A stretch of DNA of 64,000 nucleotides from Neofusicoccum parvum (lineage: Eukaryota; Ascomycota; Dothideomycetes; Botryosphaeriales; Botryosphaeriaceae), in NCBI GenBank assembly GCA_020912385.1, contig CP087220.1, positions 1,302,001 through 1,366,000 on the forward strand, written 5' to 3'. The first letter of the stretch is position 1, and each line of letters begins with the position of its first letter. The translations under genes and the position numbers were made by a program. Shown here one piece after another: positions 11,731 to 23,739 of this stretch. The notes beneath the pieces are model-generated. The model saw only the letters and a program-made list of their open reading frames with translations. It made no database searches and was not told the origin of the DNA.

Positions 11731-13822
11731 CTAAGCCTCAGCCTTGTCCAACACTTCCACAACCCCGCTAGTCTCGTCAACCAGCACCTCGGCCTTCTTC
11801 AAGCTCTCTTTCACTGGCTTATCTGCCTTGAAAATGACGTCCAACTCTTCCAAAGTCCTGTTCTTCGTTTCCACAAAGAACAGGTAAATGAACGCCACCT
11901 CGAAAATATCCCAAAAGATGAACAGGTAGTAGTACTTCCACCCGGCGCCCGAAAACGCGATCCCGGTCACGAACGTGTTGTAAAAGCCGCAGATATCTAC
12001 CAGACCCATTAGAAGCGCTCCTCGGTAGCCCCTCTCCAGGGAGACTTACTCGTGACAAACGTATACAACGCCATCCCTACACCAGTCAGACCGTCAGCCT
12101 CCCCCCACACCAAAAGCCCCAGGGGGCCAACCGCACTCACCCTTCGCCCGATCCTCAAACCTCAACACCTCCGTTGCGTACAGCCCCTGCAGCGGCGTCC
12201 AGCCAACCGCAAACACGAACCCAAACAGGAAGATCACCGCCACCTCCGCCTTCGCCTGCGCCGCGCTCCGCGCCACTACCTCGCCGGTCGCCGGATCGGT
12301 GGTCAAGTTAGTCGCATTCAGCGCGGTGATGACGGCGAACAAGACCACCACAACGCTCGTGCTGACCAGTAGCTGCGGGCGGCGGCCGACGCGGTCGGTG
12401 ACGGCGGCGCCGAGCAGGGCGCCGGCGAACTGGATGACGGCGTTGACGCCCTGCAGCAGCAGCGCCAGGTGGTTGGAGGTGATGCCCGCGCCGGCGAGCA
12501 TTTGCTGGAGCGCGTGGGCGCATGTCAGCGCCATCAGCTACACATCCCTCCCCCAGGGAAAAAAACACAACTCACCGGGTAGTAGTACGACGTAGTGGCG
12601 TTCCCGCTCCACTGCCCGAACACGGCGACCGCCAGGCACAGCAGCGTGCGGCGCCGCGCCGGCCGCGACGCCGCCAGCCCGCGGTAGTCCCACCAGCGCT
12701 TGTCGGACCCGGTCTGCGAGATCTGCGCGACCATCTCGCCGTACTCGAGCGCGACGAGCGGGGAGTGCGGGTCCCCTTCGCCGTGCAGCCGGGCCATGAC
12801 GGCGAGGGCGTCGGCGTGGCGGTCGTTGGCGATGAGCCAGCGCGGGGACTCGGGCAGGAAGGGCACGGCGAGGAGGACGATGCCGGAGAAGACCATCTGC
12901 AGCCAGACGGGGATGCGCCAGGAGGGCGTGCCAGCGAGCGTGGAGGTGCCGTACGGGACGAAGGTGCCCGGGATCGAGCCGACGAAGTAGAAGGTGGTGT
13001 AGACGCCCTGGATGGCGGGTCAGCGGTTGGTGGGGAGGGGTCGGGGGGAGCGCGGACGGTCATGGCGCCCCGGTACGCGGGGTGCGCGATCTCGGCGACG
13101 TAGGAGAGGGCGGCGCTGGGGCCGAAGGCGGCGCCGAAGCCGAGCAGGAAGCGGCCGATCATGAAGGCGGCGAGGTTCTGGGCGCTGGCTTGCACGATGC
13201 TGCCGATGATGATGGTCGCCGCGCCGATAAACATGCCGACTCTCCTCCCGCGGAAGTCACTGGCCGGCCCGGCGATGAAGGACGAGACGAGGTTGCCGAT
13301 GCTGGATCGGTGTGAGCAGAGGACAGTTCTTTGCCAGGTTGCCTTACGTGAATATGGCAAACACGATGCCAGTGCTGGGTGTCTTTGCCCTGCGTATCAG
13401 CATTGGACACCGCCCCAGTGCCATCCAGCTACACTCACCCCCTCCGTCAAAGAAAACCCAAAGTACTCTCTGTACTGCCGGTACGAATTGATGCTGCTCA
13501 TCAAACTTCCATCGTACCCGTTGATAGCTGTGCGCCCGTCAAGACTCCATCCGCAAAACGCGCCCAACCGGACCCACTCACCAGCATTCAGCGTAGCAAT
13601 AAACACGCAGAAATACAACTACCCACGCATAAGCCTCACCCCACCCCACCAACACCCTCCAGCAGAACCAACCTGGAACATATTCCTCGTCCACAGCGAC
13701 GGCTTCTGCCGCATCGTCGCCTCCGCCAACGCCGCGCTCGCCACATTCTTCACCTCCACCGCCCCCTCCGCGCGCGGCGTCTCCCGCGCCGGTGCGCTCT
13801 TCTCTGTCAAGGGATCCGACAT
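11731..13822 (-). CDS. MFS sugar transporter (lactose/hexose permease type)
   Basis: About nine exons on the minus strand; the first is 13673-13822 (50 codons, MSDPLTEKS...RNMFQ) and the second only 37 nt (13582-13618). The joined protein shows sugar-porter marks in order: GYDGSLMSSINS after the first helix, IGNLVSSFIAGPASDFRGRRVG, GRFLLGFGAAFGPSAALSY, HPAYRGAMT|GVYTTFYF, PESPRWL, TDRVGRRPQLL and a C-terminal VETKNRTLEELD. These define a 12-helix proton-linked sugar transporter of the fungal lactose-permease branch; the actual sugar is unknown. One donor (GTCCGC after RGAMT) is weak. The gene is tail-to-tail with nothing nearby and lies next to two secreted glycosidases, so a role in taking up the sugars they release is a reasonable inference. 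Confidence 0.85.
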
Positions 13823-14750
13823 TGCTCTCGCTGTATCTTTCTGCTCAAGGTCGAGAGGGGACGAAAACACCGGGTCTGCAGGACAGGCTGGCGGGGCGGG
13901 ACGCGGCGCGGCCCTGCTGATATACACCGCGGGCGCCGGCTTACAGGCAACCTACAGCAGCCCCGGGCCGCTGATTGGCGCCGCGCCGCGCATCATGGCC
14001 GTCCCTGGGGCCTGCTGTTCGGGACAGCGATGCCCGCGGCGCAAGCGGAGGGGTGGTTGCATTGGAGCGTTACGCGGGCCATGTGTGCGCGCGCGTGTGC
14101 CCCGGTGCCTCGCGATGCATCTCGGCCCGGCGGCCGTCGCGGTGCTCGTACATTCTTGCACGACCGCCTCCTCCTCGCGGGTTTGGCGCGGAAGATGGGG
14201 GGGTGCGGGCGATAGCAGAGTGACACCGCGGGCGCGACTGAAGGTCGCATTGCACCCGCGACGGCGGTTCGAGGCGCGGCGTGCGGTGCTGATATCGCTA
14301 AGGACCGGGGGGCCAGCCGCGCTTTGGGGCATGTCGTCCGCGCGGGCTTATCACGACCCCCCCTGGTCGGCCGGCTGCGTCGATCGTGCCATGCGGGGTC
14401 GCGCGTGGCGGAGGGTGGGGCTTGCGTGGCGCAGGGGCGAGGAGCCGGGTGGCGGGCATGGCTTGGGATCTTGTTCGATCGATGGTTCGGGCGTGAGGCT
14501 CTTCGGCTTTGGAGGGGTGTGGTGGGTGGAAGACAGCGAGGTGAGGCATTGTGCGGGGAAGTTCGCCGGTCGAAACTCCGCTGTTCTCCGCGATGGGTAC
14601 ATAACACTTGACACTGGGGTCACCATACTACACATTAACGAAGAGGATTAAGTTTGGACTGAAGGGGAGTCCTGCTTTCTGCATCTTCTGTAGCAGCAAA
14701 TGATCAGCAACAATGCTGAATCTGACCCCATTAGAGACTTCAGCACCAAA
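13823..14750. other. Intergenic: transporter promoter and GH92 3' region
   Basis: GC-rich spacer holding the upstream region of the minus-strand transporter and the 3' side of the GH92 gene. Long open frames across it (for example 13,161-14,651 plus) overlap transporter exons in antisense and are not supported. Confidence 0.5.
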
Positions 14751-17475
14751 CTATCCAGCAGTCGACGCACTGGGCGGCAAGTCCGCATCTCCCGTCCCCC
14801 ACGAACTCTCGTTCCTCCCAAGCGTCAATTCCAGTACCCCGCCATCCAAGAAAAAGCTATGCGTAATCCAATTCTTCGTGTACTCCTCCCCATCCAACGT
14901 TGCGCTCTGGATATAAATCGCCTCGTATCCAGGGTCGAAATTGATGTTTCGGATCGTCGCCGTGTTCCCTGTCAGCGGCGACGTGATGTTGACCTCCCTG
15001 AAGAACGGTGGGATGATGAGGTACACATCCTGCCCAGCCACGGGCCAGATTCCCATCATCGTCAGACTAGAGAAGCTGGCCATGGCGCCCGAGTCGTCAT
15101 TGCCAGGGATGCCGATGACGGTGTCGTTGAACTGGGCGGGGATGTAGAAGTGCGCGATTTCGGCCGAGACGGCGGGCCGGCCGGAGTAGTGCGCCAGGTA
15201 GACGGTGAGGAAGGCTTGCTCGTCGCCGACGTAGAGCAGGTTGTACGTGTAGTGCAGGTATTGCACGCGGCGGGTGAAGGTTTCGGGGCCGCCGAGGGTT
15301 GTGACGAGGGTTGCCATGTCCTGCGGCACGTAGAAGGTGTACAACCAGCTGGAGCCCTCATAGGTCTCGTGGCCGTCCGGATTGAGATAGCAGCTGGTGA
15401 AGTTGTAGAGGCTCGAGCAGAGAATGGGGTCTTGGTACCCCCATGTGCCATTGAGGAATTTCACTTGAAGGAATCCTGTGAACCCGCTGTCTTCTTTAGG
15501 ACCGCCTGGCGTTGTATTAAAGAAAGATACCTGCGGGCAATTAGTGGGGGATGTCGTGCATGCGGTAGAGCATATCTGACCTCATCTTCCTTGAACATGT
15601 TCTTCCAATTGTTGCTGCGCTCCAGATACTTCTCGTAGTCGCCGGTCTTTCCAAGCTTTTGCGCTATTAAAGCAATCACATAGTCATTGTATGCGTACTC
15701 AACCGTACGGGAGATGCTTCTAGTAAAAGGGCCCACTCCATAAGGGTCATAATCGTCCTGGAAACATGTCAGTAAGCTGCGGTCTGGCACTTGTTGAAGG
15801 TAGGCTTGCCGTTGGAATGTATCCAAGGTTCTTCCAACTCATAAGGCCGCCTCGTCCTTCCACTGCACCGCGATGTTAGTGTTTCAAGAATATGCATTTA
15901 TTTGAGAATGAAGGAGCTCATACCCGCCCAGTTGAGAGGTTCCTCCTCAGCGTCTTGAAATCGTTAGTTCTGTTGCTCGGACTTGTAAGCGGGAGTCCGA
16001 CATACCTTTGAGCAGCGCTTCATAACCAGTCTCCCAGTCTACGTCTTGAGTGATGTTTTTCAAATACGAATCAACGAGCACAACATCGGCGTTCGACCCA
16101 CCCTGCGTGAAACCCTTGCAAAGGCTCATGCGGCAATCGGGCAACCACCCTTCATTACGGTAAATATCGATCAAGCTCCTGATCATCAACGTCTGCGAAT
16201 GCGGGTCCAGAAGGGTAAGCAGGGGATGGATGCTCCGGTAGGAATCCCAAATACAGTAGAAAGAGTCGTAGTACGGCTCATCGCTCTCCCAAAGATAGTT
16301 CTCTCCTGTGTAATCCTGGGGAGAAATCATAGTCCGGTACAGACCGCTCCAGAACGTGGTCTGCAGGGAAACGTTCACCCCGACCGGGTCGATTGACACA
16401 ACGTCAAGCTTCTGCCTCCACGCGTCCTCGGCGGCCGTGTGGACGGCCTCAAAGTCGTAGTCGGGGATCTCGGATTCCGCGTTCTGGCAGGCTTTCTCGA
16501 CGCTGAGGAAGCTCACGCCGACGCGGGCGGTGATCTGCCTGTCGCCGGTGGGAGCTTCGAACTGGACCCAGGCGCCGGCTGGCAACACGGTGTTGACGTT
16601 GTCGGGAACGACGCGGAGGGACTTGGGCTCCGCTCCGGCGCGGTTGTTCATGAAGACTCCGGTGTTCCGGATGGAGGCGCCGGAGAAGTCGGCGCAGAAG
16701 GAGAGGTTGTAGGTGCCAATGCCGAAGGAGGGCTCGAATGTGCCGTTGCCGGTGATTCTGCCCGTGTCTGGATCGACGTAGATGCTGCCGTACGAGCGGC
16801 TGTTGGGCAGATCGTCCAGGTCAACCAGGATCAGGGGACTCAATGGCATGGTGGCATTGCCGTTTGCTGGGACGGGAACTTCGGGGAAGGTGAAGCGCCA
16901 GAGAGCTGTGTGGTTGGTGACGGTGGTTTCTGCCAGAATGGAGGTGTTGAGTTGGACCTTGAAGTAGCCGGGAGAGGCGAATGCAGTGCCATTGATGCGC
17001 TTGACTGCGCGGTCCACAGCCGTGAATTCGCAGCGGTCGAGATCGTCTCCAGGGCAGCCGGACTGCGGGAAGAGAGGGAAGTTGCCCAGAGAAGGCGAGC
17101 CTCCAGTGCCGCTGTCGTGCATGTGACTGAAGCCGACGATCTCGCTGTCATCGCTGGCGTAGCCGCCTTGGGAGGATCAGTTGGAGCTCTGGCCGCTCGA
17201 TGGAGAGCGCAACACACCTTGATTCTCGCCGGTCACGTCAGCCACAGCTTTGGCCATGCCAAACGGCAGAGTCGCGCCGGGAAAGACGTGGCCTGCGGTC
17301 GTGGTCAGCGTCGGGATCTGGAGCCGGGATGGCGACACTCGCCTCCATTGACGGTGCCGATTAACGGATCAACGTAGTCGAAGATGTCGTAGGCCGACGC
17401 GTTCTGGCCATGGGCGTGGTGGGCGCAGCCAGCCAGGGCTAGTGCGAGGAGCGCAGACGACGTGAATCTCCCCAT
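14751..17475 (-). CDS. Secreted GH92 alpha-mannosidase
   Basis: Exon 1 (17343-17475) encodes a signal peptide (MGRFTSSALLALALAGC) and then YDYV-type start IFDYVDPLIGTVNG; later exons give HVFPGATLPFGMAKA, DDSEIVGFSHMHDSGTGGSPSLG, DSYRSIHPLL, RNEGWLPDCRM, GGSNADVVLVDSY, EGRGGLMSWK, FTRSISRTVEYAYND, GIPGNDDSGAMASF and GIWPVAGQD. This is a full GH92 (calcium-dependent exo-alpha-mannosidase, usually alpha-1,2) with both the N-terminal beta-sandwich and the (alpha/alpha)6 catalytic part, including the acidic GNDDSGAMS-like motif. Many N-glycosylation sequons are present, as expected for a secreted enzyme. Two introns use GC instead of GT donors (17293-17342 and 15758-15809). The gene diverges from the GH3 gene across a shared promoter and is adjacent to a sugar transporter. 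Confidence 0.9.
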
Positions 17476-18127
17476 GGCTCTTCTCCGCGCGCAATTGGGC
17501 AGGGACGTGGAGGTGAGAGAAACGGGGAAACAACGCCATCATCAATGCTGTCTGGGCCCGTTGACCCCTCCCCGGATCGTCAGGAACTCGGGAAAATTGG
17601 TCCTGATGTCAGCCAGGATGCGGCCTGCAGCGCGAGCCTTGATTGATGACGGCGACGGGGCGCACCACACTGCGATGCCACCTCGCTCCACCGCAAACCG
17701 GGCACGCGAAGCCGCCGATCAGCGCGCCGTTATTGAGCGCGGCGCCCAAAGCGCAGTAGCGGATGCGGGGAACTTCTCGCTCTTCGCTCCCGCCTGCCGG
17801 CTCTGGCCGCGCCTTGGCCCCTCCGCCTTCTCCGCACCCTGCCCACGGCCATGTGCCATCCCGACGTCGCATTTCCCTGACTCTCGCCGTCCGCCTCCCA
17901 CTTTCTCCGCTCGCCAATTCAGCCGCCTCACCTGACGACCACGCCTGCCCTGCTTGAGCCGGTCCGCTGCCGCTTATCGGCCGTCGTCATGGTCGCGCCG
18001 GCAAGCTCGCGGCGGAGGTGGGATGCTGTAACTAACTTTAAACGACATGAGCCTCTGTTCGTTCACGGAAAGTCAATTGAGATTACCTCCCGCGTCCAGG
18101 TGTCTGCTCCGCCCATGCTGCTCGACC
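17476..18127. promoter_or_regulatory. Shared divergent promoter of GH92 and GH3 genes
   Basis: The start codons of the GH92 (minus) and GH3 (plus) genes face away from each other across 652 bp of GC-rich DNA without a convincing gene. Both encode secreted sugar-releasing enzymes, so co-regulation is plausible. I did not identify a specific factor site with confidence. Confidence 0.5.
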
Positions 18128-21100
18128 ATGCGCTTTCTCGCCTCTGCACTTCTCATCGCATCATTGCGACTTCCTGCCGTCTTGTGTTTGCAACCGCGGG
18201 ATTCGGGGAATGGGACAACAGATAAAGATGCCTTTCTCGATGATTTGGTGTCACAGATGACCGTCCCTGAGCTTGGTAAGCTTGAAACATGCGCCGTGCG
18301 ACAAGACATTCTTAAGAGCCCAACCGTTTTGCTTTGCTTTTTTTTTGGACCGCACAATCTACATTAGGGTAGCCCTGGAAATGCAGCGCACATGTTCGTG
18401 GGGAGTTGAAGCGTCCGTCGGAGTGAAAAAGGAATCCCGTTTCACAGCTGCACCCGGACGACCGCTCCGACCACCCGCATTCAAGCCAGTGACTGACGTC
18501 TAATCCAGTCCTCCAGCTACATCTCATGTTTGGAGACAACATCGTAGGCCCAAAAAGCGAGAATGAACTCTACGGCAAGCTTCTCATCCCGTTGAGAAAA
18601 GCACTGCTAACATTCAATTCAGACTTCGCCATGCAAGCTGCCCCAGATGCCGCCGTGGTTAGTACAAATAAGCTCAACCTGTGACGATGATCAAGGCGCT
18701 AATGCAGTTTCAGGGCAACATGCATGATTGGTGCGTATGTATGTAGCCTCATTGGCCGGCTGTACTGACTGAAAGCAGGTATCCGCTTAACAAATCATAC
18801 TACAATGGAGTTCAGAAACTCAACGCCGAGAAAGCACGTCTGAACATCCCATTCATGCATTTTGGAGAATGTCTGCATGGCGTGGGAAGCTACAAGCAGT
18901 CCATGTAAGACTGCAGACCGTACCATCTGTCAGCACTGACTCGCCGCAGGTTTCCGCAAAGCATCGGAATGTCTGCTTCGTTCGACACCGACCTTGTTCA
19001 TCGTGTTGGCCGCGCCATCGGTACAGAAGCCAGGAGCATCGGCGTCCACGCCTGCCTCTCACCAGTCCTGGATCTGGGAAAGGAGCCTCGCTTCGGCCGA
19101 CTTCAGGAAGCCTGGGGAGAAGACAAAGTGCTCACGTCACGAATGGGTGTGGCTTATGCCTCCGGTTTGTCCAAGAATGGTTCGTGGTCTGAGCCCGATG
19201 CAGTTGTGCCTGTGATGAAGCATTTCGCCGCCTATGGTGCGCCCCAGTCAGGTCTAAACGCCGCCCCGTGGATGGGCCATGGTAATCGCGAGATTATGGA
19301 AGAGCTCCTCATGCCTTTCAAAGCCGCTGTTGACTTGGGTGGAGTCCGTGGTGTCATGATGGCATATAATGAGCTCGACGATGTACCGGCGCATGTCTCT
19401 CCCATGCTTTACCAAGCTTTGGAAGACTGGGGCTACGACGGGTTTGTCATGGGGGATGATCTGGGCGTCAGTATGATGGAGGGGCGCCATCAAGTATCCA
19501 CCGGTCCCGCCGATACTCTCGAACAGTGGTTCAACGCGGGGTAACTTCTACCCACTAAGAGAATTTGCATTGCATGGCAGGCTGACTGATCATGCGTAGG
19601 GGCATGATTCAATTTTACGACTACTCATTGCAGGAATTTCTCAACATAACTTCCAGTCTTGTGTCCAATGGGAGCGTGCCTCTATCTACACTCCAGGCTC
19701 ACGTCCGGAAGATATTGAGCGTCAAATATGACCTCGGACTCTTTGATGATCCGTACATCCCAGAATCCATCGATCCTCAAGCTATCACAAACTCTCATGT
19801 CCCCCTCACCCTAGAGGCAGCACAGAAAAGCCTGGTACTTCTTCAGAACCACAACTCTACCCTACCCCTCAAGCCTGCCGAGCAAAATATCAAGAAGATA
19901 GCACTCATTGGGCCTTTTGTCGACACTCTCAACTACGGCGACTACTCGGGACCCTTCGGTGCTTCTCCTGTCGCCAACTCTTCGACTCTCCAGCAAGCTA
20001 TGTTGTCACACCTCGCCACCCTCGATACACCTTGCGAGCTGGTCACTGCTTGGGGAGCCAACCAATGGCTTTACAACCAGCAGGTCCCAATTCCAGGATA
20101 TCACCTCTCGCCTCTAAACGGCAGTGGAGAGGGGTTGACAGCAACATACTTCGCAGACACCAACTTTAGTACTCCCCTCGTGCAGACCGTCGAGACCCCG
20201 TTTCTTGACTGGGGTCTCTATCCCCCGCCCGGCCTGCCCTCGAACAACTTCTCGGCCACTTGGGAAGGCTTCCTCACCGTCCCATCGACCCTCGTCGACA
20301 CAGTCGAAGGCTTCCTCGGCGTTGCCGTCTCGGCCAACACCACAGCCACGCTCTACGTCGACGGCGCCCAACTCATCTCAGCCCCTCTCACCACCTCAGG
20401 AAACTTCCTCTCCAACATCGAGCCACGCACCTACACCCTCGTCAACAGCACACTCCCACCCCCAGGCTCCACCCCCTTCACATTCGTCCCCGGCGCCCGC
20501 CACCACATCCGCATCACCTACACGGCCTACAACCTGCACCAAAAGCTCGAAAACCTCTCCTCCCTCAACGCCCAACTCCTCCTCTTCTGGAACCTCGTCG
20601 ACCCGCACACCGCCCTCACCCACGCCACCACCGCCGCCACCACCGCCGACGCCACCATCCTCCACCTCGGCTCATCCTGGTCCTCGGACGGCGAAGGCGG
20701 CGACCGCGCCACACTCTCCCTCTCCCCCAACCAAACCGCGCTCGCCGCCGCCGTCCTCGCCGCAGCCAAAGACAAACCCGTCGTCCTCGTCCTCACCGGC
20801 GGCCGCCCCCTCGCCGTCCCGCACCTCTACGCCCGCGTCGACGCCGTCCTCGCGTCGTGGTTCCCCGGCCAGAGCGGCGGCCGCGCCGTCGCGGACGCGC
20901 TGTTCGGCGTGGTGGCGCCGGGTGGGCGGTTGCCGGTTAGCGTGCCGCGCGGCGGCGGCCAGCTGCCGGTGTACTATGATTACAAGTACACGGCGCATGC
21001 GGTGGCGTGGTTGGATGAGGAGGCGGAGCCGGAGTGGCCGTTTGGGTGGGGGTTGGGGTACGGGGAGTTTGCGGTTGGGGGGTTTGTGGGCGGGGTGAGG

Positions 21101-21448
21101 GGCGGGGAGGCGGGGCAGGCGTTTGGGGCCGGGGATTATCTGGAGTTTAGGGTGGCGGTGCGGAGTACGGGGGAGGTGGGCGGGAGTTATGTCGTGCAGG
21201 TTTATTTGCTGCAGAGGGTGAGTAGGATCACGCAGCCGGTGAGGCAGCTGGTGGCGTTTAGTAGGGTGTATTTGGAGGTAGGCGAGGAGAGGGAGGTGGT
21301 GATGGAGGTGGAGGTGGATCGGTATTTGAGGATTCTGAATCGGAGGTATGAGTGGGAGGTTGAGAAGGGGGATTATACGTTTGCGGTGTTGGAGCATGGT
21401 GGGGTGGATGCGGATACCGGTATGAATGTAACTATCGCCTGTGTGTAG
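18128..21448 (+). CDS. Secreted GH3 beta-glycosidase with PA14 domain
   Basis: About seven exons; the start at 18128 gives a signal peptide (MRFLASALLIASLRLPAVLC). The GH3 N-domain reads LHLMFGDNIVGPKSENELY|DFAMQ, GNMHDW|YPLNKSYYNG, IPFMHFGECLHG, FPQSIGMSASFD, SPVLDLGKEPRFGR, EAWGED, VMKHFAAYGAPQSGLN and GFVMGDDLGVSMME, where the Asp of this last motif is the expected nucleophile region. A PA14 insert follows (LTATYFADTNFSTPLV...LYVDGAQLIS), then the GH3 C-domain and a fibronectin-III-like tail. Length is about 940 residues. Substrate cannot be set: beta-glucosidase is common, other GH3 activities are possible. The intron at 18575-18622 has a GCAAGC donor and a CTAAC branch. Coding strand is C-rich to about 20,880 and G-rich after, with several exons upstream of that normal. 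Confidence 0.88.
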
Positions 21449-21682
21449 GAGGTACAGAGCGTGGAGAGTTGAAGCATCCGTCCGGATGAGGAAGATAGCA
21501 GTGAGGTAGAGCATTCCTGTTTGTATGACTGCTTCGGCTCCGGTCTTCTCTTGAACAAAATCTCGATCTCTCATCTGGCGACGAGAATCAGGGTCCTGCC
21601 CAAATTGGCCATGCGGTCGCTGTTCAAGAGGCGTGGCTGTTGACTGCCGCCAGCGACGAAACACCCAACACCCACCATCAAC

Positions 21683-22154
21683 ATGCCGACCCACATCGAA
21701 GGCGCCGCCATGATGGCCCCAGTCTGCTACACTCGAATCTTCCTGATCCTGCGCCTCAAACAAGTCAAAGCTTACGAGCTATTCGATCTCGGAGACGACA
21801 ACGCGCGCAAGGACGGCCAAGCCGTCCTCAGGATGATGGTAGACCAGCGCGACATCAGCACCTGGGTCCGCCTCAAGGGCTGTGTGGCGCTCTCTTTCCA
21901 TGTCTCTAACCTCGAAGAAGCCGCTGTGGGTTCTGTCCTTTGTCTCTTGCGGAACACTCTAAACACGCTTACAGATGTACTTGCGCGACGCCCGCCGCTT
22001 GTACGACCAAGTCCTGTCCCTACCGGAGGCGAACCGCTCCGACCCGCGCCTGGTTGCTCAGCTGCCTGCCATCGCTGTCGAGATTGCCCGTTCGCGCATG
22101 CACATTGTCCGCCGGTTCATCGACGAGAAGGGCGATGGAGAAGTTCACGGATAA
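21683..22154 (+). CDS. Small conserved-looking helical protein, unknown
   Basis: Two exons (21683-21925, 21975-22154) with canonical splice sites give 140 residues. The product is soluble and helical (YELFDLGDDNARKDGQAVL..., then MYLRDARRLYDQVLSLPEAN). Two helix pairs could form a TPR-like hairpin, but I do not recognise a family. No signal peptide or membrane segment. It sits 230 bp downstream of the GH3 gene on the same strand. Confidence 0.5.
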
Positions 22155-23739
22155 GGCGGAGGTTGGAGGGGCTCGGATCAGGGGCACATCTACAGACGGA
22201 ACCTCGACTTCTCAACCACATGGCGCTCAACGCGCGCTTTCAGGAGGGACAGCAGCTGACGCTGAATGGCCCGGCTAACCATAAAAGCCATACCAATAGC
22301 AAAGAAGCTTTACACGGCGGTGTACGCCAGTAGTCTTGAAGTGATGCTCCCCTGCCTCCGTGAATTGCCGCAACCCGCGCACCAGCAAGGCCAATGGCGG
22401 CGCAACTTGCAACCAGCTGTGCGGCCTCCAGATACGATTTGTTAGTGAGCGTCGCCAGATGCGTGTGCACAGACCAGGGTGGTGGCCGTTCTTTTGCGCG
22501 TCGCGCCGCCGACACGCTTCCTTCTTCAACAACACTGACGTCACCCGCGCCGCAGCGACAACGCCGCCGACCGCGGCACCCCCGCCACCTTCTCTTCATC
22601 TCCATCGCCCTCCCGGAGAAGCAAGCTAGTACAGCCTTCCTGACCACAGAAGCGCGAGCACCTCTCCGCAGACCGCTCCGCCAGCCCCGTCCTCCCTCCG
22701 TGTCATCACCTACGCCGCGCCAACAGCGGCCGTCCGCCAACTACAACGGCGGCGACAGTCAGCGCGATACCAAGCTACTGCGCGCGTACTAAGCGGTCTA
22801 GGTCTTCCAGGACATGATTTGTACGTCTCGCAATGGGACGCATCCTATCGCTTCAGAGACCCGCGCTGACGCACTTGACTGCAGCAAAGCCTTATAGCCG
22901 TATAAGTATATTATTAAATACCCTCTCCTCAAATGCCTGAGGTAGGATTCGAACTTAAGACCCTGGTAAGCAGGGGTCTATAAGAAGGCAATCGACGCTG
23001 CGCTGTTCACCTCTTCTGTTCTTTAACTTTCCTACTGCCAACCTTCCCAATTCAGCAACTTGATCTTCTTAATTTAACCTCTGGGTAAGGTTTCTCAGTT
23101 CAACTTCTGGGTCTTCTCGGTTCCATCTCTGGATCTTCTGAGCTTGACATCTACACCTTCAATCTAGTAAGTCTTCTTCTTTCCTACCTTTCTCTTTCAT
23201 ACTTTCATACTATCCTACACATGAACTCCCCAAGTCTTCCTCCCTTACATCTTCCTCTCACCTTTGATCTCACTTTTATTTTATCTTACCCTCACTCAAC
23301 CCTATCCTTGCTTCACCTCACTACTATTTAATTTCACTCTTGCTCGACCTCATTCTTGTTCTGCCACATTTTCATTCTTCCATACCACCCTCATTCTACC
23401 TTACCCTCATTTCACTTCAACGCCACAACACCATACCGGGTAAGATGAATAATTTGCATCTTGATTCGCAGGGAGCCGCCAGCCCATAGCATTGCACAAC
23501 GCTTTGAGCTGCAGCTGGTTCGCCTTTGAAAGTACCAGAGCTGCTGACCCGTCTCCTTCGTTTTACTTATTCTTCTTCCCTGGTTTATTCGACCATCAAG
23601 CTAATATCACTCCTCAGTCTTCAAATCACCCACCGGTGCTCCAGTCTCACCCAATCAGCAGCACGTGTCTGTTTGATGAAATCTTTTGAGGAGAGTACCT
23701 CATTAAAAACATCCGGGGAGAGCCCTCGTCAACAAACCT
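22155..23739. other. Gene-free, pyrimidine-rich region
   Basis: No convincing gene. From about 23,000 to 23,460 the plus strand is strongly C/T-rich with repeated CTTCT, CTCAC and TTCTGG words. The tRNA-like stretch at 22,930-22,995 lies within it. Confidence 0.5.
22930..22995 (-). tRNA. tRNA-like sequence, probably a pseudo-tRNA or tRNA-derived element
   Basis: On the minus strand the stretch contains a good Pol III B-box (GTTCGAATCC) preceded by a perfect AGACCC/GGGTCT hairpin. The T-stem pairs badly and I could not build a full cloverleaf, so this looks like a decayed tRNA or a tRNA-derived repeat rather than a working gene. Confidence 0.3.

Noticed and set aside
13161..14651. 496-codon plus-strand frame over the sugar-transporter 5' half
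   Set aside because: Overlaps minus-strand transporter exons and introns and has no recognisable content.
20672..21763. 363-codon minus frame over the GH3 3' end
   Set aside because: Low-complexity His/Pro/Arg-rich shadow of a G-rich coding strand.
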